In this document: in pieces, positions 36,201-48,526 of the stretch | Position numbering within the stretch: the first letter of the stretch is position 1 | Layout: each line of letters starts with the position of its first letter | Notes under the pieces: model-generated | The model's input: only the letters and a program-made list of their open reading frames with translations | Database searches by the model: none | Told to the model about the DNA's origin: nothing | Program-made: the position numbers and the translations under genes | Origin: Lycium barbarum | Taxonomy: Eukaryota; Streptophyta; Magnoliopsida; Solanales; Solanaceae | Reading direction: 5' to 3' | Length of the DNA stretch: 64,000 nt | Assembly: GCF_019175385.1 (NCBI RefSeq) | Contig: NC_083337.1 | Span: 161,647,713 to 161,711,712 of the forward strand

Positions 36201-37752
36201 TTGACTTCTTTAAATTTATTTAACTTAATTTTTAATAATTCAAAATCATTACAATATGACTAATTTGTCCTTTATAATATTATACTTCTTAAATTAAATA
36301 AAAAAACTGGGGTTTAACCTGCAACCAATCTGTTCATTTATCTCTCTGTCTCAGTCACTGTCAGGGAGATGAAGACAATAAAAAATGTAATCGTCGCCGA
36401 AGTTTGTTTGGATGGAATTCTAATACCAAAGCTCTTAATTGGAATTTTTGATTAGTGAGGCTTTTTTCTATATATGCCATTAAGTCATGATTTCATTTCT
36501 AAAAGTCAAATTTCAGGGTGGTTTGGAGAGGAATGAAAAATAATTGATATATGTCAGGCGGCCATGTTAAAAGAAATTTGCCCATAGATTTGGAAGAACC
36601 TCCTTTTAAAAAAAAGTTAAAACATTTTGGATTGTAGATTACACAAACAAATATTAGCAAATAGATTTTCTTTCCGTGTAATTAATCAAAACATTAAAAT
36701 ATTAGGAAGGACAAATTAATTATAACTAAATTAAGTAATGATAAATAGTTTTAAATAATTGGTAAAAAAGTCAAAATAGAAAAGGTAAACGTAATATCGC
36801 AAATCACAAAAAATGTTGGTGTTATAAGCTAAACCTGGAGGGACGGAAATTATCCCTTTTTATTTAACTCTCACTGACCTACTGTTATAAGAAAACTGTG
36901 ACATGGTTAGAAATTTAGAATTCAATCCTTTTTTCTTTTTTTGCACATGATTACTGGCTTACGCTTCGTCAATTTATTTTAGGCAAGCAGAACAAGATCA
37001 GGAGGAGACGTTTATTTAAAGACTCGTCCAACGTGTTACTGATTGTACATGGAGATTATGGACGACTTTTGTTTCGATCAGTTATCAACATTACATAATA
37101 TATTATTCCAGAAAAAATAATACTGTATTAATATTTTATCCCTACTTTATGGCAATCCCTGTTAGATTTAATTCTCCGTTGTTGTACCTTTCATCAAAAT
37201 GATTAGGCATGGATATTGCGTTCGACTAACGGAATGTCTAACTTGGTGATTGTGGACCAAATTAAAGAAGAGAAAATGGCGTGATGGAAAAATATTACCC
37301 CAGTTCTGTCAAATACCAAAGCTCAAAACACCGTAAATTTGTTCCTATGATTACGGTATTATTGAGCTAATAAATTTGCATACTATATAAATCAGTGTTC
37401 TGTTTTATATAATACTTTAGCTTTTTCCTCTTTTCCAATGGAATTTGTCTACATCGTCATATATGTACCCTTTGTTCATAAGTTACCAGAATAGAAGCTT
37501 GCTGCTTTTACCTTGACTGGTCCTCTATCAAGAATTGTTGTGCCCCAAATTAATAAATACATGACATGTGTTTTATGTATAAACATCATCATTTAATTAT
37601 GATTAACTAATGTATTTTACCTCTATTTAATTATACTAAATCATGCTAAATTAACACGTACGGTCTGATGAACGCGCCCACTCGGGAAAGTTTTTCTTTT
37701 TTCCTGTGAGATATGAATTAAGACGCACACAGATTCGATACTGTGTTTTCAC
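30295..37752. other. 7.5-kb AT-rich spacer between head-to-head LEA-like genes
   Basis: No gene was recognised on either strand. It contains both promoters at its edges. A direct repeat GAACAATATTTAAAAGAATT starts near 30696 and again near 30772. A likely MITE end lies near 30820-30860 (ACTTGGGATGGACAGAATAC). Two related segments lie near 31450-31520 and 31580-31640 (CACGTCCACAAACGGAAATT and CACTTCCACATGCGGAAATT). CACGTG-type G-box cores occur near 32305 and 34805. The 19-bp inverted repeat listed below is here too. The scattered ORFs lack any family signature. Confidence 0.5.
33219..34174. repeat. 19-bp inverted repeat pair about 0.9 kb apart
   Basis: CATTTGCCATGCAACAGAG at 33219-33237 recurs in inverted orientation as CTCTGTTGCATGGCAAATG at 34156-34174. 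Flanking sequence shows little further similarity and no target duplication was found. It may mark the ends of a decayed element. Confidence 0.55.
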
Positions 37753-37760
37753 TATAAATA
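37753..37760 (+). promoter_or_regulatory. TATA box of the plus-strand LEA-like gene
   Basis: TATAAATA lies within TTTTCACTATAAATAGGG, 126 bp upstream of the ATG at 37879. The 18-base context is identical to that of the paralogue at 30287-30294 on the other strand. Confidence 0.82.
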
Positions 37761-37878
37761 GGGGAAACAGATCGGCATAATGTACAATTATCACATAGTA
37801 CTTTGTTCTTCTTCTTAGCTCATCTAATTAGAAAACTCCATCTTCATTATATTTTCAACACAAAAAAAAAGGTATTGC

Positions 37879-38785
37879 ATGGCTGCTAATTTACAGAAGC
37901 ATAGACTCGTGAGCTTGGGGAAGCGACTTGTGAACCATATCAGCTATTCCACTGCTAGAAATTCTGCGAACTCATCTACTGGCCTCTCTGGCAGGTATAG
38001 TTTGGACACGTCTATGCACTACGTACGGGTGTGTTCGGTACGAAGGAAAATGTTTTCCACGAATTTTTTCCCCTGAAAGATGTTTTGGAGGAAGGGTAGG
38101 AGCGCAATTATGGAACTTTTTTTCTCTACTTTCACAAGGCGAGTCATTTTACTCATTTAAGGATTTATTTTTCTAAAGAGAATATTTTTTTAAAATTTTG
38201 ACCAATTGAAAAATTGGAAATCCTTTGTGCCAAACACACCGTACATCTTTTATCCTTTTAATGCTTTCTTCCATGTTGTTCTTCTCTTTCACTAAGACAG
38301 GCTTGCTTACTTCTCACATGAAGCCGCAATAAGAGCATATATAGAGAGAGCTATATTTTTGGCAGTGGATCGATTAGTACTAGGTAGAACAACCCTATAA
38401 AAAAATTAGCGTCAGACAACTTCCATCGCAGAACAATAAAAATTCATTTATTTTTATTTAACGATGAATTTCATAGTTAATTTCTGTTTTTCAAAAGCCT
38501 TCTAATATTGGATTAATTAAATGGATTACTTAATTGGTGTATGTGTGATGCAGGAGGGCGGTGCACATGTCTGACAAGAATCTAGAGGAATATCTTTCCT
38601 CGGTACCCGGTGAAGTAATCAAGGTGCAATCAGACAAGTACTGGACTCCTCATCCCCAAACTGGGGTATTTGGGCCAGCCACTGATCACATTATCTGCGG
38701 TGAACAAGGTTTCCACTTCTGCCCTGTAGATTCTGTGTTGGAACAGAAGGTTTTCTTTCGTGCTGATCTCGAGGATTTGGAGTAG
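37879..38785 (+). CDS. LEA-like small mitochondrial-type protein, paralogue (115 aa, 2 exons)
   Basis: Exons 37879-37994 and 38554-38785 join in phase 2 to 348 nt. The N-terminus (MAANLQKHRLVSLGKRLVNH) is again presequence-like. The second exon starts RRAVHMSDKNLEEY and keeps SDKYWTPHPQTGVFGPATDH. It then has a variable insert (IICGEQGFHFCP) and ends VLEQKVFFRADLEDLE, lacking the KPAYA tail of the other copy. It lacks the V-Y pair of ASVYDKN and is more diverged around the middle, yet the frame is open and the splice sites are good, so it is probably functional. Orientation is opposite to its paralogue at 29005-30144. The intron holds a MITE at 38037-38240. Confidence 0.85.
38037..38240. mobile_element. 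MITE (204 bp) in the intron of the plus-strand LEA-like gene
   Basis: The ends GGGTGTGTTCGGTACGAAGG and CCTTTGTGCCAAACACACC are inverted repeats of one another with few mismatches. GTAC flanks both sides (38033-38036 and 38241-38244). It has no coding capacity. Confidence 0.8.
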
Positions 38786-41529
38786 CCAACTTACCCTTAA
38801 GTTTCAAAAAAATGCAGTAGTGTATAATTCAAAGTTGCATATTATGTTCTCGGAGGAGAGTGCTGAGTGGGGATGAGTAGCTGTACTCACAACAGAATAA
38901 TACTAGTAATGTAGTAGTGGAAATAATACTCAATGCGAGATTATTCATGTTGAAACTTGAAACAAACACAAATGTATCATCGAATGAGTTTTTGACCAAA
39001 TATAATCTTAAAACTATACCTCAAACTTAAATTAAATCTTTTTAAATATTCACGTAAACTAAAAAACATCCTTAAGTTTAACAAAAGGGGCAAATATATC
39101 CACCTTTACTCGAAGTTGAAAAAATTAGGGATAATAGCATTTTTAAATTTCCTTATTGATAAATTCTGTTTGTCCTTTTGATACATGGTTCGATAGTATG
39201 TTTTTTTTTTTTTTTTAATTTCATGTAGAAAATATATTATATTTAACTATTTATAATACTATATTACTGTCAAATATCATATAAGAATTCAAACTTAACA
39301 TAACACACAAGTGATGAAGGTGTTAATAATTATGATAAATTTATGAATATTCATAAGTAAAAGGATAAAAAATGCACAATTCAAATTAATTGAACTTTAA
39401 TGTGTTTAATCTGGTATTGTATAAACTAAAATAACAATATTCAAATATGACATTTTTCGCTTTTCGAGAGTCAAATTGACTAATCTTTAAAGTTAAATTG
39501 GATTAGATCAACTGAATATTTTAAAACTAAAATTTAGATATTCGAACACTATACGAAAAGTGCAATTCTTCTCGTGTCAATATGGTGAAAATCATACATT
39601 TTAAAATTATTGATCAAACTTATATAATTTGAATTTTGGAAATTCAAAAGGTACCGGCCTTAGGTTCCTTGTCATAAAAAAAAAAAAAATCAAAAAGCAA
39701 AAAATGTATCATATAGGACAGGACACAGGGGTAGTATAATAACTAATTAAGTAGGCATTTGGCCAAGAAACTAAATATTTTTCACTTTATTTAAAATTTT
39801 TGAAGTTGGAGTTGACGATGAAGTTGTGTTTGGTTATAGATTTTGCGAAAAATATTTGGTTGTTTGAATGTATTAAAAGTGAAAACTGGGGTTTAGATGT
39901 TTTCCAATTTTTTTTTCCCCCCTCAAAATTCCAAATACAACTTTCATGATCAAAAACTGATTTATAAATATACTGATTTTTTTTTTCCAGAAAAAAGTGA
40001 AATAACTCTATGGCCTAAGAGGCCAAAAAGTATACTATTACATTAACCCAAAAAATTAACAGCACGTGATTTCTCATCTTCTTCCCCAAAATTCCCCTAG
40101 CTATTCGAAGAAAAATTGCAGTCAATTGGCAAAAGTATGTCTTAAGTTTTTTCAGTTTTGAAGAAATTAGCTGGTGGCATTGGGCTGAGAAGCTGTTTAA
40201 TAGGAATATGGATTTTCTAAAGCTATTGAGAGCCCAAAGGATCTTATGATCTTGGCCTCTTTAATGTCTTACTTTCTAGTCTCTTTCTACATTTAGTAAT
40301 ATGATAATTCAAAAATCCTACATTACAAGTTTAAAATCATAAGATTCAAATGACATTTTAGTACATTATACATATTTAGTTTAGAATCACAAGATTCAAA
40401 AATCTCCTTTTATTCCTTAAATTTTGTGTTCAGTTAAACTAAAACACTTAAATTGGGATGGAGGGATACCTTATATTATGTCTTACACGCTTAACTTTTG
40501 ATTGATCGGTGAATCATCTTTTATTGTATAATTTTCCTTATTGAATAAAGCTCTTCTCCCTGTTTTTTTCCTTTCATGTTAGCAAGTTTCCAATCTCATT
40601 ATATTGTTGGATGTGTGGGCGGCATAAATTTCAAATTCTGGATCCACCTTTATATACACATTGGTAGCCTAGTATCATACAAATTATCCTTGGTTGTTTT
40701 AACCCAATAATGTTTTCTTGATTTTGCATTGCTTTTATTTCCCTGATATCTGTTTGAAGTGTAAATAAATGGATCATGGGCCACCGATGTGGGAATTTTT
40801 CATTCTTCAACACCCCACCTGAGATGGTCCTGCTCTGATACCATGAAAAGAAATAGATCATGGGCCTAACTCAACCCCAAAAATTAGCTTATGAGGGGAG
40901 TGTTGACCAAGTGCATATAAGGAGACCCCTATCTCATCAACCATCGATGCGGGAGTTTTTCATTCTTCAACATGAAGATGACCAGTTGATTCAAAACCAA
41001 TTTCATGTCTTGTTCACTTTTTGATGAATAGCTTGGAACAATGAACAATCTGGTACAACACATTCGTTTCTTCTGTTTCTAAAAGAAAAATGTTTTATTT
41101 GTTGGTGATCAAATTATAGAGTTATTGGTATTGAAGGTTTCTTTTTCATTCTTTTGTGTCGCTTGTTTAACAGTTTGTCAGCATTAAGTCTCGTAACGAT
41201 CTGTTCATATCAGGTGAACGATAGCGAAGAAAAAGGCCATGATGAAACATATGATGATAATGAATAATGAAGAACATGATGAACTAGAGGAAAAAGTGTC
41301 TGGGAAGTTGAGTGTGTTCTCACTCTCTATGTAATCTACTTATTATCAACAGTTCTATTTCTGTAGGAATACACTTGGAGATGTAGTCAATACAAATCAT
41401 AGCTATCACTTTTGAAACTAATATAAGCTAACTTAATCCCAACATCTAACGTATTAGAGAAATGGGGATTTTTTTTATCAATTTTCTGGTGTCATAAACT
41501 TGTAGTTTATCATGGCTGAAGTCTAAAAA
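38786..41529. other. Intergenic region with repeats between the LEA-like gene and UGT relics
   Basis: It contains a MITE-like segment from 39751 (GTAGGCATTTGGCC) to about 40030. A widespread Solanaceae-style repeat lies near 40780-40970 (ATGGGCCTAACTCAACCCC, then GAGGGGAGTGTTGACCAAGT), in which the string GGGAGTTTTTCATTCTTCAAC-like sequence occurs twice. Near 41212-41267 a CAG acceptor-like site is followed by a short acidic reading frame ending HDETYDDNE-stop, which could be the last exon of a lost gene but has no support. Otherwise nothing is recognised. Confidence 0.45.
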
Positions 41530-41618
41530 GAGAAGCCATTACATGCTTGTGCATTTTCATTATATGCTGATTTGGAATTCTTCGAATTCATTGATTAGTA
41601 AGAGTTAAACTGAGGTGA

Positions 41619-42129
41619 TGTTAGGATCTGGAGTCCGGGATAGTGCGGAATTACACAAAGCAGTCAATATAAAGACAATAACAAGGATAACAGGAAATAA
41701 AGATTTAACGTGGTTCGGTCAACTTGACCTATATCCACAACCAAAAAAGGAGCAAATTTACTAACACCAACGGATACAAAAGATAGTACAAAATTAGAGT
41801 AATTAAATACTCTAATATCCCAAAACCCCAAGAGAATAACCCCACAATATCACTCCAATAAAGGGTTCACACAAGTGTTTCCCAACACAACTCTCTTACA
41901 AATACTCTCTATAAAAGAACACAAACTCAACTAAGTTCTTCTCAAAGTGGTGTATTCTTGGGATGAAGAAATAACACTCCTCTTATAGGAGCAAAACTTG
42001 GAGCCCAAGTTCTATAATAAAGAAACTAATAAATAGTCAAATTTTCTATACCACATAAGCATGCTTTGGCTCCAAGAAATATTTGTGACCAATTAAATCG
42101 GCACATGCCAAATAAAGCCACATCTTACA
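41619..42129 (-). repeat. 3' LTR of the nested Copia element
   Basis: Starts TGTTAGGATCTGG and ends CATCTTACA on the plus strand. It is closely similar to 47997-48526. It shares the internal block ACGTGGTTCGGTCAACTTGA. Confidence 0.92.
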
Positions 42130-43142
42130 AATCTCCACCTTGGCTTGATTTTGGCTAATATAGTAAATATTGCTTCACCTTCTTCAAACCCCAAGGGGCA
42201 AATTTCATGATGTTAGAATCAGACGGATCTTCGTCTGATGTCAAAACAGTAGCAACATCTGTAATAGAAGATCCCAACAGCGTATACAACGTCCCAGACT
42301 TACGTGTCTTCATAACCACAAGAGCACCTCCAGAGACTTCAAGAACTCCACCTTCACCTGTGTTTGCACCTAAGAGATTCTAGAGTGCCCAAAGAGATGA
42401 GATTTTTCTTCAACTCATGAACATATCTAACATCGGTAAGAGTTCTCACCACACCATCGTGCATTTTGATTCGGACTGTACCCTTTCTAACAATTTTGCA
42501 GGCAACATTATTGCCCATCAAAACAGCTACACCTTCAATAAAATCATATGTAGAAAACAAGTCCTCGTTGGGACACATATGATGCGACCAACCTGAATCT
42601 AAAATCCACTCATCGTTAGAACTAAAATTATTTTTAGTTACTAAGAATATAGCTCCTTCAATTTCATCAGCTGCAACTCAGAATCTTCGTGCTTATTTTT
42701 CTTTTCCTTTTCTTTTTTCAACTTAGGACACTCAAACTTAATGTGGCCCTTTTTATGACAATAATGAGACACTAAATTGTTGTATCTGGACTTTGCATCA
42801 GATTTATTTTTAACAAATAAACGAGCCGCCTGATTTGCACTACATTCCCCAGTAATATCTCTATCTATTTGATCTTTAGATTTCAGCATAGATTCGATTT
42901 TTCTATAAGAGATAACTTCTTTCCCATAAAATATATATCTCTAAAATGCTTAAAGGGTAGGGAACATATTAACAAAACGGCTTGATCCTCTTCCTCAATC
43001 TTAACATCTATATTACTCAAATCTATAAGAATAGAATCAAAAGCGTCAGATGTGAGAGCATTGAAGTACTTTCATCCATGTGAAACGTGTAAAGCTTATG
43101 CTTCAAGTAGAGTCTATTCTCTATTGTCCTTTTCATATACAG

Positions 43143-46100
43143 TGTCATACCCCATTTTAACCGGGTTAAAGTAGAGTACAACATATTGGTGATTCCTATT
43201 TTGTTTTGTTTAAGGAGTCGCCACCTAATTATTTACGGTGAATTAGGACACCTAAAGTTAATTAAAGTAATTATCTAAAGTTGATTTTATTTTAAAGTCT
43301 ACGAAACCAAAAGATCTGAGTAAGAGTTCAATTAGTCTAAAGGGAAGGTATTAGGCACCCTTTAAGACCCATTAACAATGGTTAACCGACCAGACTTATA
43401 ATTGATTAGGCTAAGTGTAAATATAGTTTTATAGAAAAGAAAATAGTTTTGCAAGTATTGCTAAAGTTATAGCTATGCATGTAAGAATGCTATTAAAAAT
43501 GGGATTTGTAGAAAAATAATAATCTGCATGAAAGAGTTTAGTTATAAATAAACTAAAAAGAAGTGCGGGATGTGTAATGTTTTTATAAATATTGGGGAAA
43601 ATAAGTTATGTCGACTAACAAATTAAAAGAGTTATTGTGAGATTAATAGTAATAAAACTTTAAAGGTTTTGTAGGAAGACTTATTAGTTCAATACAAGCT
43701 ATGAAAAGATTGTTCAACAAATACGTATTTCAAGTGTTGGGAAAGTGGCTAAATTAGAACAGTTATCCATGAAAAATAGTTAGTTTTCCTTATTTCTCGG
43801 AATAAGTTAACGTTAGTGCAGAATTTGTAACGCTTTAAATTTCTAAGATAGTAAGAGTGAATCTTGATTCTCAAAATATGTAGTCATGCTATTTTAAAGA
43901 TCAATTATTCTAATAAAAATAAATAATATAAATACTATAAATAGTTTGAACACAAATAGAAGAGAATGAAACTTGTGACATTAATTATTAGCTTCTTTTA
44001 AATTAACCATCAGTTATTTCTAACACTATCTATGTTAATTCTCCTATAATTCGTCTAAGCTAAGAGGAAAAAATAAAGTGTTAGTCATATAAAGTAAATC
44101 AAAAATACACAACAAAAGATAAGATAGAAGGAAAGAAGAGCAAATGGATCAGCTAATTTTTAGGACTGCTGCTGCAACCTATTTTCGTTATTGGGCTTTG
44201 GCCTAGGAAGTCCCCTTTTTTACTTTGTTGTTGTGGGCAGGCTAGACAAGAGGGGGAAGATCACGTTGGGCTATGGCCCAACACCGAATGCGGGAGATGT
44301 GAATAATGGGGTAGATGCGCATTCCAAGCCTTTGCGGGATGACGTCGAGTCCTAAAGTAAGACTCTTCGACTCAAGTGTACATGCAAGAAAAGATAAAGA
44401 TTAGTGACAAGGAAATTTACCCGAGGAGGTTCATGGTTTTAAATTCACGCATAACATGAATGAACACAGTTACTGATTTTAGTTTCAGTTGATTCACGTG
44501 ATACAAAAAGATGGTATATCTATCTCATACTGAGTATACCTATTTCTTATATACTTATGAGTGTACAGAAATATGTATACCCTGTATATCATTGGGCAGT
44601 CTTTAGAGAACATCAAACAGTAAAGGGCAGAAAACAACTAAATGAATCATACTAAGAGGGAATTGACACCTAGAAACCACATATAAACGGTACCAAAGCA
44701 GGGCATACAAGACAAGTATACACAACTTACTAGTACATACCTAGATCAGCTCATAACAGTGGCTTTCACTAATCACATTTTAGATAGTATGCAAAGCTAA
44801 CAGGATCCATATCGTATATAGAGGTAGGCATAAATGGCATTGATCTTTTACTTATTATCAAAACACATCAAATGCATAAAATTAACAGTAGGCCTTAAAA
44901 ACATTCTGGACAAGCAATAGATGATAGTTTCTGTAAATAAAGACATTCTTTATAAGATACTTTCGAACAAAAGGGGGTAGACAGGTTCAGAGGGGTTATA
45001 TATTGTTCTTTTCAGGACATCTTATCAATAAAAGACCTTGAACAACCATTATGGACTTCACAGATGCAGAGACTGGACTCGAATACTTAAACACATTATT
45101 TAGCATCCTTATTGTAGAACCATTCAATGGACCAAATGACTTAAGCTTCATGGCATAGACAGATTCATATCTTATTAAGCTTGACATTTTGGTTTTAAAG
45201 ATACAACCTAGTTCAGACAGGCCCCAAACAAACTTACACGAATCTCGTAACTTTAAAGTCTACTAATGATGATATGCCAGCAGTGTTAAGTCATATAAAG
45301 TGGTAGATGCGTATCATGCTCAATAAACCAAAGATTCTTAATCACGTGCAAGGTACCTGGATCAACGAGTTCCTCTTTGTAATGGTTTAAGCTCAAACAA
45401 GGGTCAAACAGGACATTTCAAATCAAATAAAGGGGGGGCTGCCACATGGGGGGGGGGGGGGGGGATAAACAAACTGAAAACTTAACCTAAAATAATAACT
45501 TTGCTAATAAGGACATAAATACCATGCCGAACAAGTAATGAGATTAATCCATATTAATTTTCAACCTATTTAAACATACTAAAGCAGCAGATGCAAAAGT
45601 TTGGACCAGGTTGGAAATGGTAAAGTGGTCAAAATGACATATAGAACATATTCAAACAAACACATATATAAACTAAACAACTATGATCAATACCAATGCA
45701 TTATAGACCATTACATATTCCAAATGAGTTTATTAGCACATAAAAATCAGATGTTTAGTCCCAAGTGAGTTACTGAAGAGTCAAAACAAATATAAAGCAG
45801 TTCAAACAACACTTGAGAACAAACAAGACCCTAAACTATTGTTGATATATCATAAATCACAAGGAAATCAGACAAGTGAACATATATTGACTAATCATTT
45901 GAGTTTAAGGCAGTTTTATGCTTAAACTCCAGATTGACATAAGAGAATAGATAGGGAATATTTTGGTTAAGAGACTAAGACATATTATCTTAATGTAAAG
46001 CAGCTCAATGCAATTTCTACAATCAGATTGGGTGCACATAAGCTTGAATAATCACACTAGTTTTTAAATGCTACTTCAAATTCATTTTTTTTATATATAT

Positions 46101-47673
46101 AAGAACTTCATGCGACTGATTTGAAACCCTTTCAGCCCCTTTGTATACTAAATATATCAACTAATATACACCTAAATGGGTATGAAGCTGAATGTCTCGA
46201 GCCTATCCACCTTTAACACTCCTCAGAAGTCAGTCATACCCAACAGAAACAAACAAAAGGGAAATCATGCTGAGGTATTGAAGCTAAAGAAAATCACGTA
46301 TTCGGTTGCACACAGAATCAAAACAAGAGGGTGACTACCCGAAAAATAAATTGAACCACACAGAGGGTTAACTACCCCAAATCGTGCCTAGCAGACTTAA
46401 CAATAGGAAACCAGCCATTTTAAACATATACACAGATACTTAGACTACATACACAACTCATATATAAGAAAAAGCTTGGACTAACACAGAACCATTAACA
46501 CGTCTTAAGATCTGAATAAAACAGCAAAAAAAAAAGAAAAAAAGATAACACTGACCTTTTGTTGGTGCAGTGAATGAGGCGACGAAGTCTCGGATATATG
46601 CTCGAACTCGAACGAACCCGATTAAAGTAACTAAAGTTTCAAAACGAAAAAGTGAAAATATAGTAATTGTTGGTCGCGGCTAAAGTTCACCGGAAAAGGA
46701 AAAATTAAGTGTGGAAGATAGTCTGTCCCTCAAAACCCTGAATAATCCCTTTTAAAACAATGATCCCGTCCCCTCAAAAAACGATTCCCCCTTTCCCTTG
46801 AGTAAATCTTTTTCATTTATAGAGTGAGGAGAGAGAGGAGCGTGGGAGAGAGACAAAGCGGGAAACAGGCGTGGTGGAAGTGGCAGGGAGGATGGCAGAG
46901 AGCGTGGGGGACATGGGAGAGTGGCGGTGCAGAGGAACGTGAGGGAGAGGAGAGAGCGGCGTGAGAGGGTAAGGAGAGAGAGAGTGAGGGACGAAGGAGG
47001 CGGGTGAGGAAAAAAAAATGAAACCCTAGGGTTTCATTTTGTTAAAAGGGAAGTTGGGCCGGGTCAATAATTCGTTTGGGCTGGACTGGGTAATATTAAA
47101 CATGGGCTACTCATTTTGAGTTGGGCTGGCCGAATTTAGAATGATGGCCTTTTCTCCTTCAATTTAATTCCTTTGGGCTTTTAACTTAATAACTAGTACA
47201 AAATATATTATGTGAAGACAAATAATAATTAGTATGTAGAAAAAGGTTTAATAATTAGTATGTAGAAAAGGGCCGGGTCAATAATTCGTTTGGGCTGGAC
47301 CGGGTAATATTAAACATGGGCTACTCATTTTGAGTTGGGCTGGCCGAATTTAGAATGATGGCCTTTTCTCCTTCAATTTAATTCCTTTGGGCTTTTAACT
47401 TAATAACTAGTACAAAATATATTATGTGAAGACAAATAATAATTAGTATGTAGAAAAGGGTTTAATAAAGTAAAATTAATTTAACGAGTACAAATCCTAA
47501 AATGAAACGATGACGAACCATTTAAAATTCGTGATAAAGTAATACTAGTAATGTTGATAGTAAACATAGTAAAAAATTAATAATACTGAGCATAAAGTGT
47601 TTAGCTTGTCAATAAATTTAGATGCCCGAGTAAATAAATTGAAATAAAGGAGGGACAAAATTGGGTGTCAACA
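43143..47673. mobile_element. Solo LTR (4.5 kb, Ogre/Tat-like) nested in the Copia gag gene
   Basis: Begins TGTCATACCCCATTTTAACC and ends ATTGGGTGTCAACA. It is flanked by a perfect 5-bp target duplication, TACAG, at 43138-43142 and 47674-47678. It splits the Copia gag reading frame. No internal retrotransposon genes or second LTR are present. The start (GGAGTCGCCACCTAATTATT and GGTATTAGGCACCC blocks) recalls Ogre/Tat-type Gypsy LTRs of Solanaceae; the family name is from memory. It includes a G18 run near 45450-45470 and a G-rich AGAGAG segment near 46820-47010. Confidence 0.88.
47056..47470. repeat. 214-bp tandem duplication inside the solo LTR
   Basis: A unit starting GGGCCGGGTCAATAATTCGT at 47056 is repeated from 47270, almost unchanged (one visible C/T difference in CTGGACTGGG/CTGGACCGGG). 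The second copy ends near 47460. Confidence 0.88.
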
Positions 47674-47996
47674 TACAGGACTTTCAACTTTTCCCACATT
47701 CCTTTAGCTGTGGTTTCTGAAGCTACTTCACGCAATACATCATCAGAGAGATTTAGTATAATACTAGATCTCGCCCTTTTATCAAGGCTAGCAAACTCCT
47801 CGTCCATCATTTTTTCTTATTTGTTCTCATTTCCTTGCAGCGCCATATCCGAACCATCCTGAACCAGGATAGCTTCCATTTTCAGCTGCCACATACCAAA
47901 GTTTGCACTTCGGTCGAATTTCTCAATGTAAATCTTCATTATCGTCACGGTGACTACTAGAACAAAATCCGGATTAACTAGGCTCTGATACCAATT

Positions 47997-48526
47997 TGTT
48001 AGGATCTGGAGTCCGGGATAGCACGGAATTACACAAAGCAGTCAATATAAAGACAATAACAAGGATAACATGAGACAAAGATTTAACGTGGTTCGGTCAA
48101 CTTGACCTACATCCACAACCAAAAGAGGAGAAAATTTACTAACACCAACGGATACAAAAGAGAGTACAAAACAACAAAAGAGAGTACAGAGTTAGAGTAA
48201 TTAAATACTCTAATATCCCAAAATCCAAGAGAATAACCTCACAAGATTACTCCAATTAAGGGTTCACACAAGTGTTTCCCAACACAACTCTCTTACAAAT
48301 ACTCTCTATAGAAGAATACAAATTCAACTAAGTTCTTCTCAAATTGTTGTATTCTTGGAATGAAGAAATAACACTTCTTTTATAGGAGCAAAACTTGGAG
48401 CCCAAGTTCTATAATAAAGAAACTAATAAATGGTCAAATTTTCTATACCACATAGCCATGCTTTGGCTCCAAGAAATATTTGTGACCAGCTAAATTGGCA
48501 CATGACAAATAAGGCCACATCTTACA
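47997..48526 (-). repeat. 5' LTR of the nested Copia element
   Basis: It is 530 bp with TG...CA ends and sits next to the tRNA-iMet primer-binding site at 47981-47994. It differs from the other LTR by scattered substitutions and a short tandem insertion near 48170-48190. Confidence 0.92.

Larger units (their letters stand above)
42170..47939 (-). pseudogene. Copia gag / protease / pre-integrase coding remnant
   Basis: Gag starts at 47939 (MKIYIEKFDRSANFG). It continues with FASLDKRARSSIILNLSDDV and WEKLKVLY up to the inserted solo LTR, then resumes at 43137 with MKRTIENRLYLKHKLYTFHM. A zinc-knuckle-like segment (YCHKKGHIKFEC) lies near 42740-42775, with the expected first Cys replaced. The protease-like part ([11 protein letters not shown], then [20 protein letters not shown]) lies about 42578-42400, followed by a gag-pre-integrase segment near 42350-42170. 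Stops occur after GNENK and in several later places. The coding sequence ends shortly before the 3' LTR without integrase or reverse transcriptase. Confidence 0.85.
41619..48526 (-). mobile_element. Non-autonomous Copia-type LTR retrotransposon inside UGT relic X
   Basis: Two LTRs, 41619-42129 (511 bp, the 3' LTR by element orientation) and 47997-48526 (530 bp, the 5' LTR), begin TGTTAGGATCTGGAGTCCGG and end CATCTTACA as written on the plus strand. The high-coordinate LTR has a short internal ACAACAAAAGAGAGT duplication. Next to it, minus-strand TTGGTATCAGAGCC (47981-47994) is a tRNA-iMet primer-binding site. Flanking pentamers GGTGA (41614-41618) and GGACA (48527-48531) match at 3 of 5 and align with GGTAA in the intact UGT. 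Between the LTRs only gag and the start of pol remain; integrase, reverse transcriptase and RNase H are absent. A 4.5-kb solo LTR is nested inside. Confidence 0.9.

Noticed and set aside
41212..41267. Possible acidic last exon ending DDNE
   Set aside because: Only a CAG and 18 codons; no upstream exon or homologue recognised.
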